From NCBI RefSeq assembly GCF_005239225.2, contig NC_133300.1:1288848-1352847 (forward strand): DNA of 64,000 bases, read 5' to 3'. The translations under genes were made by a program, and so were the position numbers. The notes beneath the pieces are model-generated. The model saw only the letters and a list, made by a program, of their open reading frames with translations. It made no database searches and was not told the origin of the DNA. This DNA is from Populus alba (taxonomy: Eukaryota; Streptophyta; Magnoliopsida; Malpighiales; Salicaceae). Positions 56,161 through 64,000 of this stretch are shown piece by piece. Position 1 is the first letter of the stretch. Each line of letters starts with the position of its first letter.

Positions 56161-59100
56161 GTGGGTTGAAAAAGCCGTTGGTAATATTTTATATATTTAT
56201 TTTGATTTATCGTTATGGAGAGTGTCTGTCTGTATGTGGGCTGTCTGTGTGGTGGTGCTTGTGTGGCACTGTCGGCGTGTTGAACGCGGCAAAATTGCTG
56301 GTAATGTCTTAACATCATCAGTTGACTGCAATCACCTCTTCCTCATCCCCATGTTTAGCCCAGAAGCAAAGCCACTCCTTGTTCTAAGTTTTTGCCTTCT
56401 GTTACAAAAAAATTAATATATTTATTCCATGTTTTTATCCCTTCCTTTTCTTTAATTATTTACGAGAAAGAATATATTTGAATTAGTTTATGGATGGACT
56501 AAGATTAAATTATTTCCTTAAATGGATTTTAAGGATTGTTAAATTCATGTTAGCTCAGAGATTTAAACATAGAAAGTTTGAGAAAATAACTATAACCTTA
56601 CTCTTTCGAGTTTAAATTCACAGATGTTACTGCAACCTTACTCTTTGCTAATTAAATGATTTTGATTATATGGAAGGAATTGGACAGAGTAAGAAATGGT
56701 TCGTGGTCAGCCAAAAGAAGACAAAGGGTATATTGTGTCATTTTACTTGAGTGGGACAAGACCCACGAAGCCCTTATTTTATTATTAATTTTCAGAACAA
56801 GTTGGTGTTAAGACAGATATAGTGGGCCCACATGACAAGGCAGTGGACCCAGGCTTTATTGACTTGGTAGGAGCCTACAGGCTATTCAAGAGATTCATGA
56901 GCATGCAACTGTATTTGCAGACCCCGAGCGGTTTTTTTTTTTTTTTTTAGTGATTAAGTCAGTTTTAATTAAATTTTTAGTGATTTTAAAATTTATAATA
57001 TTTAAATTAATTATTTTTAAAAGTAAATTTATTATCTGACTAGTTAGGCTGCACCTTTTAGATTGTATTTTTAGTTTTTTAAAATGCTAGAGTTAATTTA
57101 TAAAGTATTTTTATTTAAAAATATATTGAAATATAAAATAATTTTTCAAATTTATTTTTAATATTAACATATTAAATAAATAAAATATATTTTAAAAAAA
57201 AAACCTAGTTTTTTTTAAAACGTGGAATAGCCTTCCTCACATGCAACATAAAAGTTAGAAATGCTATTCAATTGTTGGTCCCAATGACCAACCAGACGAG
57301 AAAATCCAACTCTCAATAGAGCAGCCCTCGGTATTCCAAGCCAATTTTCCTTTTCAAGTTATTGCTTAACTCGGATGATGAATAGATGTATTATTCACTT
57401 TATCATCTTTTAGCATCTAAGAAATAACTTAGTTTTGATATACAAAAGCTAATTCATGTTAAAACTATAAAGTTATTAAATTTATTTTGTTGAAAGTCTC
57501 TGTTACTAATGAGACAGGTTAATTCAAGTCACGAGTTAAATAAATTATATCATTTCAATATATTTTTAAAGTTAAAACATTATTATTTTAAATTTTTATT
57601 ATATAAAAAAAATCAAAATAAATTTTGATATAATTATAAATTAATCCAATTATATCAAGTCAAGTTCACCTAATTTTATTTGAAAATCAACCCAAACTGA
57701 AAATCAAATTAATAGTTTATTAGATTGATATAGTAATTTAGATCGGATTTAATATATATATATATCAAAATTATATATATAAAAGAGGAGTTGATTGGTT
57801 TGCTTTAATGTGTGTTTAGAAGAGTAGTTACGGTTGGCATTTTAAAATATTTTTCATTTTAAAAAATATATTAATAATATTTTTTTAAAATTATTTTTGA
57901 GATCAGCACATCAAAATAATTTAAAAACATCAAAAATATATTAATTTCAAAATATAAAAAAAAATTATATTTTTAAAAATACTTTTAACTAACACGCTAT
58001 TATACTTATCCTTTTCACCTAACAAAACCTTGGTAGATAACCTAATTGAGTTTTGAGAGGAAAGAAAAAAAAAAAGTAAGAAAGGACATGGAATTGAAGG
58101 GATGTTTTTTAAAAGCTTGATTGCCCCCGTGACCTTTTTGTGAGTGGAATTAAGGGATGTGACTTGTGATAGTGCCACCTGCAATTATAAGAAGTTGGAT
58201 AGTATGATTTTTTATTATTATTATTTTTTGTTACCTTTGTGTCTTGAACAGTGTTTTGCAAACCATCAAACTAATTGCTTTCAAGTCAAAAGTTTTGGTG
58301 ATTTTAAAGTAGAAAATACTTTGAAAATAATAATAAAAAGGCACATCTGTCCGAAAAGCATTTGTGGCTTTGAAATGTCTTAGGCAAAGACAAAAAGGGA
58401 AATAGGGAAATTGATAGTGGGCTTTGCTCACGTTCTTCTTCTACTTTTTCAAAAAAAAAAAAAATTGGACATTAGGAATGGCTTGATCATGCAAAGTAAG
58501 ACTACTACAAGAAAGATGGCTGTCTATTTTGCATCTTGCTTGCCATTATTGAGGAAAGAACTAAGAAGTACAGCCATGAGTGGAGGACTCCACTGCTGAA
58601 GAATCACAGAGAGATGAAGTCTACTTGAATACAATGACTGGTAAGTAATGATTCATGCTAAGAAAACATTTGTATTTGATTTTTATGAAGATATTACTTA
58701 GAATCACATCTCAGTTCATGTTTGAATTTGTTCATACCGACTGCAATAAACGAGAAATATCTTAATGAGACCTGTAAGAATAATTGAAGAGATCAATACC
58801 TTATTGAATAGTGGCATTAGTCTATAAACTGTTTCAGACAAGCATGCGATGTGGCCGGGATGAGGATGGTATGGTTGATGATGGATAATAGAACATGGAG
58901 CTACTTTTATCCTGTTTTTTTTTTAAAAGCTCCCTTGCTGCTAACTGCATCCCAGAGTTCTGAAACTAGCAATTCTGAAATTCCTTTTTTTCGCATTTCA
59001 ATCTTAATGGTTGAATATCAGAACATGAACTGGTTTTGGGATGGAGTCTGTAAGGCTTCACTATAAAATAGATGTGAAAATCATGCATCATGATAATCCA

Positions 59101-59818
59101 ACTTCCATATCTTTTTGAGTTTCCATCTTGCAGCCAAGTATCTCTAACAAAAGATCAACTTCCAAAACATTGTTTGATGTGTAATCCAAATTATGCACAA
59201 AAATCTTTTTACAAAATTCAATCAAAACAAAGAAGTTTGTCAAAAATCGCAAAACAAGAAAAATTTTCAAACTTTGACTATCGCAAAACCGTGCATTTGA
59301 TTATAAATATCTGGAAATAGAACTTCATAATTCCAATAAGATTTATACACTTTCTAGAATTAGAGGGGGGTGGTGACTGCTCGTATCTGAAAAAGTTCTT
59401 CTGCAACCATTTTATTCAAAGGAAAGAAAAATCGCTCAACACTCACTACCCCATTCAAACTTCATTTCAAATGGAGGGACTGACCAAAGATAAAAGCAAA
59501 AGCAAATCTAGGATCCATAAAAAACAGTTCACAAGCTGGTAATTTGTGTTCATCCATAAACATTCAATATGAAACACTGATCAAGATTGATAGGTTCAAA
59601 AGAAAACAAAAGGGGCAAATTTGCAGATGCCTACATGAAACACTCTTTATCATCCATGTTCTTTTCTGAACATAACAAATAGAACCAATCCTAGATTCAT
59701 GGCAGTAAACAATTTGATGGATTTAGAAAACCTGACCTTAAAACATTTATTTGATGAGATCACAGGAACTACCAGCATTCAAAACAGAGGAGCCAAACAA
59801 AAGAAGATGGCTGCAAAA
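56161..59818. other. Intergenic between ILK-like and RPL2 genes
   Basis: Mostly AT-rich. Short open frames (for example 58411-58599 and 58851-59066) have no recognised homology. No transposon ends or RNA genes are evident. Part adjoining 59818 is likely the RPL2 3' UTR. Confidence 0.5.
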
Positions 59819-61177
59819 TTATTTTCTGCGCTTGAGTGGACCAGTCTTATACCCGCCTTTAGTTGGCTTGCCCCAAGGCGTTTGTGACACCCTCCCCAAG
59901 GACCCACTACTTTTGCTCCGACCCTCACCACCACCATGAGGATGATCTACCGGATTCATTGCAACTCCTCTAACTGTTGGTCTTCGACCCAACCACCGGC
60001 TCTGTCCAGCCTTCCTAAGCTTTCGATCCTTGTGGCTTGGGTTAGAGACCATGCCAATTGTAGCCCGACACCGAGAATCAATCTTTTGCACAACACCTGA
60101 AGGCAGCTGCACCACAGTAATGGTTGAAGATGGCTCTTTCAGAATCTTTGCACTGGTACCTGCAGCTCGAACCAACTTCCCACCTTGACCAGGGTTCATC
60201 TCAATGTTATGTATTATTGTTCCAATACGCATAGCACCAAGAGGCATGCAACTTCCAATTTGTGAATTGATATCAAGGTGAAGCAGTTGTTTCATCATGT
60301 TACCACGCATTGAATTAGTATTGCCAGCTACATCTATGGTAAGCAACAAATAAGAGCAATCTCATCTCTGCTAACAATAATACATCATAAGAAAGAAACT
60401 GATCAACCCATCATGAATAACTTAATGAATGTCTCCTCTTTATGCAGAGAAGAACACGAAAGGCAATGACAAAATCCAAACTTTCCTCTTCCCTTTATCC
60501 CTCTATATATTCTTAAGAAATCTTTCTTAGTTAACAAATCCTTTTCTATGTCTTAAATCACCAAATCAAAGTCACCACTTTACACCACAAAGTTTGCTTC
60601 TTTTTCAATCCCCCATTCATTTCCCTCCCAAAAAAACTATCTGCAAAAAAGAAAAGAAAAGAAACTCTTCTCTTCAATAAGCTTAATAAAGACTTCATCA
60701 AAATGGGGTGTTTTCTTCTTTCTTTTTTTCCCCTTTCACGTTTCCGAAACAGCAAAAAGCAACAATTAAATGCAAACCAATTCCATCCCCATTTCTCTTC
60801 TCCATTTTTCAGCAACCAAACCTCAAAAACCTCATCTTTTTCAATGCCTTAACTCACCATGTCAACCATTTCGACACCACAAAGTCTACTCCTTTCTCCA
60901 TTCCCCCCCACCCAAAAAAAAAAAAAAAAACCCACTTTTCCTTCTCATCAGTCAAATAAGATTACCAGAAGATATTCAAAAAACAAAGAAATAAACTGAA
61001 TCTAATAATAAGAAAACTTGGGATTTAAAAACTGTGAATGAAAGAAAAAGAAAGGGGAGTACCGGTGGAGAAATGGCGGAGGAAAGCAGGGCTGGCGCTG
61101 CTCATGTTGTTGGGATGTTGAAGGAGCCTGTTGAAGACGGAAGAAGAAGCTGTGCGAGCTCTACTCCATAGAGCCAT
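59819..61177 (-). CDS. RPL2: Mitochondrial ribosomal protein L2, C-terminal part, nuclear gene
   Basis: Exon 1 (61063-61177, 38 codons + 1 base) encodes a basic, Ser/Arg-rich N-terminus without acidic residues (MALWSRARTASSSVF ... FLRHFST), typical of a mitochondrial presequence. A 729-bp GT-AG intron follows. Exon 2 (59819-60333) encodes the L2 C-terminal domain: QIGSCMPLGAMRIGT, GGKLVRAAGTSAKIL, the L2 signature NPVDHPHGGGEGR and the tail PWGKPTKGGYKTGPLKRRK. Total 209 residues, versus ~270 for complete bacterial L2, with no N-terminal RNA-binding half. In plants mitochondrial L2 is often split, with the C-terminal half encoded in the nucleus, which fits. The protein would join the mitoribosome large subunit near the peptidyl-transferase centre. 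Confidence 0.93.
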
Positions 61178-62041
61178 TTTTTTTCCTGTTCTTTGGAGGG
61201 GACCTCTGCTTCTAGCAGTGTGAGGTTTTGGAGTGTGTTTTCTAAAGTTAAGGAAACGGCGTCGTTGTGAATTATATTAGGGCTTGTTCGTATTTTGCAT
61301 CGGATTACAGGAAAAAGAAACCACTTTTCTTTTTCTTTTCTTTCTTTTTTTCAAATAGAATGTCATGTCCTCCTTTTAAAAAAAAAATGAATCTTTCAAA
61401 AAAGAAAATCCCATTGAAAAATCAAATTTTAAGATATTTGATTTTTTTTTTTTTTAGAGTTAGTAATAAAAAATTATTAAATTGGGTCTATTATAAATAC
61501 ATTTCATGTAATATTCAATACAGTGAATTTAAATCCTTGATCAGAGTCTCTCTCGTCATATCACAACAGCATGCGAATTTGTCTGTACACAATATGCATC
61601 GAGTTATGGACACCTTAAGGCTTGTTCAGATTGCAGTACTGAGAGATCATTCCCCACGCAGCAATGAAATCATTGATTTCCTCATGTTGGCTAACACTGC
61701 ATCAAGCATTCTTGAGAAATATATACATTTGTCACCAAAATTCTCGAAGTAAACAGATCCAAGCTGTTGCTTTGTGAAAGAATTTGTTCCTAGCTTCTCA
61801 AAAGACTATATACATATATATATATTACAACTTCTCATGTTCACATTGTTGCAGATGGCATTTTGTATGTAATTAACATGATTTCTGCCAAATGCCACCG
61901 TGAGCACCAGAGGATCACCGACTGCAACCACAGACAGTGACAGGTATTGCTCAATCGATCATTAATTTCAATGGAAGGCAGTTCCCTGTTCATATTGTCA
62001 ATGTATATGGCAAGAATATCAACAATATATGGCAACCAAAT
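61178..62041. other. Intergenic left of terminal Copia
   Basis: Contains the presumed 5' UTR/promoter of the L2 gene (61178-61270). A plus-strand open frame (61267-61752) is mostly low-complexity at first; its C-terminal part (LRLVQIAVLRDHSPR, NTASSILEKYIHL) looks protein-like but matches no family I recognise. Confidence 0.35.
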
Positions 62042-62205
62042 TGTAACAGAATATATTGTATTTATTGTATTTATTATAGACTACAAATCAGGGATTATAG
62101 ACTACAAATTAGGGATTATTTACATGTATTTATAGGACTGAATTCTTCCTTTCAGAATCAATGAAAATACAGAGAACTTTACATTGAAATCTGATAATTG
62201 TGACA
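62042..62205 (+). repeat. 5' LTR of terminal Copia element (short)
   Basis: Candidate 164-bp LTR starting TGTAACAG and ending TTGTGACA, directly before the PBS. It has two tandem 19-20-bp units (gactacaaa(t)cagggattata). The left boundary is a proposal from the near-inverted TGTAACA/TGTGACA ends; the matching 3' LTR is outside the window. Confidence 0.6.
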
Positions 62206-62220
62206 TGGTATCAGAGCCGG
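62206..62220 (+). other. Primer-binding site (tRNA-iMet)
   Basis: TGGTATCAGAGCCGG starts immediately after the proposed LTR end and is complementary to the initiator tRNA-Met 3' end. Confidence 0.93.
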
Positions 62221-62310
62221 TTATTCTCTAATCTAGATCTTTTGTTCTTTTCTTAAGTCTATAGATTGAATTCATCAGTATTTGGTGATATTTTTCTTGA
62301 GACTCCTAGG

Positions 62311-62904
62311 ATGTCTGGAGAGGCTTTTCTTACTCGATTCAATGGCAAAAACTATGCCAGTTGGGAGTTTCAGTTTCGTATGTTTGTTAAAGGGAAGGAA
62401 TTATGGGGGCATCTTGATGGATCTTCACCAGCACCAACCGAATCACAGGAGCTGGGTATATGGACTACCAAGGATGCGAAAATTGTCTCCTGGATACTGG
62501 GGTCTGTTGAACCCCATATGATCAACAATCTTCGATCGTTTGGCACAGGGAAGGAGATTTGGGACTATTTCAGACGCATTTATTCCCAGAACAATTCGGC
62601 TCAAAAATTTCAGGTCGAAATGGGTATTGCCAATTACAAACAAGGTAATCTTTCAATTGAACAATTCTATGCTGGATTTCTAAACCTATGGAGTGAATAT
62701 ACTGGCATAATTTACTCTAAAATACCGAAGGATAGTTTAGAAGCACTATACCTTGTTTATGCCGAGAGCCAGAGGGACCAGTTCTTGATGAAGCTCCGGC
62801 CAGAATTTGAGGCTGTGAGAGCTAGCTTGATCAACCGAAGTCCAGTACCCACCTTGGATGAATGTATGGGGTATAAGTCCTGTTATCTCTCATGCTCAGT
62901 ATAA
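62311..62904 (+). pseudogene. Copia gag, truncated
   Basis: The first ATG (62311) gives MSGEAFLTRFNGKNYASWEF, a Copia gag start, with LWGHLDGSS, IVSWILGSVEP and GTGKEIWDYFRRIYSQNN following. Codons upstream to 62266 are also open but begin with TTG. The frame ends LDECMGYKSCYLSCSV*, because a deletion has fused gag to integrase in another frame. The nucleocapsid knuckle, protease and the integrase zinc-binding part are absent. Confidence 0.9.
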
Positions 62905-64000
62905 ATATTTTGTCACGTTTATTGATGATTTCAGTCGTTTCACTTGGATATATTTTCTCCGATCTAAAGCTGATGTATTCTCAACATTTCAGACTTTCGT
63001 AGTATTTGTTGAAAATCAATTTTCTGCTCATATTAAAATACTTCGTTCTGACTCCGGGGGGGAATATGTGTCCAAAGAATTTCAAGAATATCTCATAAAC
63101 AAAGGGATTCTCTCTCAAAGATCTTGTCCTTACACTCCTCAACAAAATGGACTTGCTGAGCGTAAGAATCGTCATCTTTTAGATGTTGTTCGCACTTTAT
63201 TAATTGATTCTTCAGTACCTACTCGATTTTGGGTAGAAGCTCTATCCACAGCCGTTCATCTAATCAATCGTTTGCCTTCTCAAGTTCTAAACTTTGCATC
63301 TCCATACTCTATTTTATTTGGTGTTCTTCCTGAGTATGATTCTCTCCATGTTTTTGGGTGTGTTTGTTTTGTTCACTTACCATTTACTGAACGTAATAAA
63401 CTCTCAGCCCAAGCTGCTCGTTGTGCTTTTCTAGGATATAGTAATTCTCATAAAGGGTTTGTATGTTATGATGCAAATGCTCATAAAATTTGTATCTCTC
63501 GAAATGTGATTTTCTTTGAAAATCAGAATTTTTTCCCGTCTTGTCCTTCTACAGAATCCACTCCTATCCAGCTTCCTACATTTGATGATGATAGTCCATC
63601 TCATATCTTTGAACGTTTTAAGCCAGGAATTGTATATCAAAGACGTCATCCACCATCCACTTTGCCCCTTCCGGACACGGAACCGACATCTGATCATTCC
63701 ACTCAACTAAGACGATCAACTAGAGTTTCACGTGCCCCAAACAGGTATGGATACTCAGCAACCACTATTGATAGTACTTTTGTGCCTAAGACTTATGCGC
63801 AGGCTTGTACCCAAGAATGTTGGCAACAGGCCATGAAAGAGGAACTTCAGGCTCTTCAGGATAATCACACATGGGATATTGTTTCTTGTCCTACCAGTAT
63901 TAAACCTATTGGTTGCAAATGGGTATACACTATTAAATTCCAACCTGATGGATTTGTGGAACGATATAAAGCACGGTTGGTGGCTCTTGAAAATTGTCAG
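62867..64000 (+). pseudogene. Copia pol (integrase core to RT start), runs off edge
   Basis: Read in the second frame from tgg at 62867, the sequence is open to the window end: WGISPVISHAQYKYFVTFID, DFSRFTWIYFL, the second catalytic site RSDSGGEY (~63045), PYTPQQNGLAERKNRH (catalytic Glu), FWVEALSTAVHLINRLPS, FGCVCFVHLP, FLGYSNSHKGFVCYD, then the linker RRSTRVSRAPNRYG and RT start WQQAMKEELQAL, GCKWVYTIKF and ERYKARLVA. There is no early ATG, as expected inside a polyprotein. No stop was found in more than 370 codons, so it is younger than the other Copia copies, though the gag-integrase deletion makes it defective. Confidence 0.9.

Noticed and set aside
56096..56416. Plus-strand open frames of 106 and 66 codons
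   Set aside because: They are antisense to the 5' UTR and promoter of the ILK-like gene and are purine-rich low complexity.
1..64000. Endogenous pararetrovirus or other viral integration
   Set aside because: All reverse-transcriptase traces read as Copia (YVDD, Copia domain order) or LINE; no coat, movement-protein or caulimovirus-type motif was seen.

Overview
The window is AT-rich, intron-containing plant nuclear DNA. The genes are eudicot: LRK10-like (LRK10L) receptor kinases, an ILK1-type Raf-like kinase, a nuclear gene for the C-terminal half of mitochondrial ribosomal protein L2, and an OST48 relic. A poplar/willow-type (Salicaceae) genome is a guess from the clustered LRK10L genes; the sequence does not prove it.

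Only two genes look intact, both on the minus strand near the right end: a 12-exon ankyrin/kinase gene of the integrin-linked-kinase family (52549-55926, 475 codons, two GC-AG introns, pseudokinase signature) and a two-exon mitochondrial L2 gene (59819-61177, 209 codons).

The left 49 kb is a mosaic of decaying segmental duplications. Remains of at least five LRK10L units occur: a 3' flank (1125-1436), a five-exon gene with a broken splice acceptor and DFG changed to NFG (9505-13214), a chimeric 3' fragment (19622-20116), an intron relic (33600-34040) and a second five-exon gene with two kinase-exon frameshifts (35548-39067). Fragments of an ILK-like gene are scattered through the same region, and an OST48 5' fragment lies at 29549-30059.

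Mobile elements fill the rest: one complete but dead Copia element with TSD, LTRs, PBS and polypurine tract (21766-26521); the 5' part of another running off the right edge (62042-64000); several Copia relics; LINE relics; SINEs at about 6.8, 30.7 and 40.3 kb plus a degraded one at 42.2 kb; and three copies of a 2.1-2.6 kb LTR (1437-3694, 43680-46235 reversed, 49478-51560). The last two are solo LTRs with perfect 5-bp TSDs nested inside older Copia elements. Each LTR copy carries a perfect palindrome whose stem sequence differs between copies while the foldback is kept. Tandem repeats include a CpG-rich array at 3903-4717 and ~197-bp units at 5830-6590.
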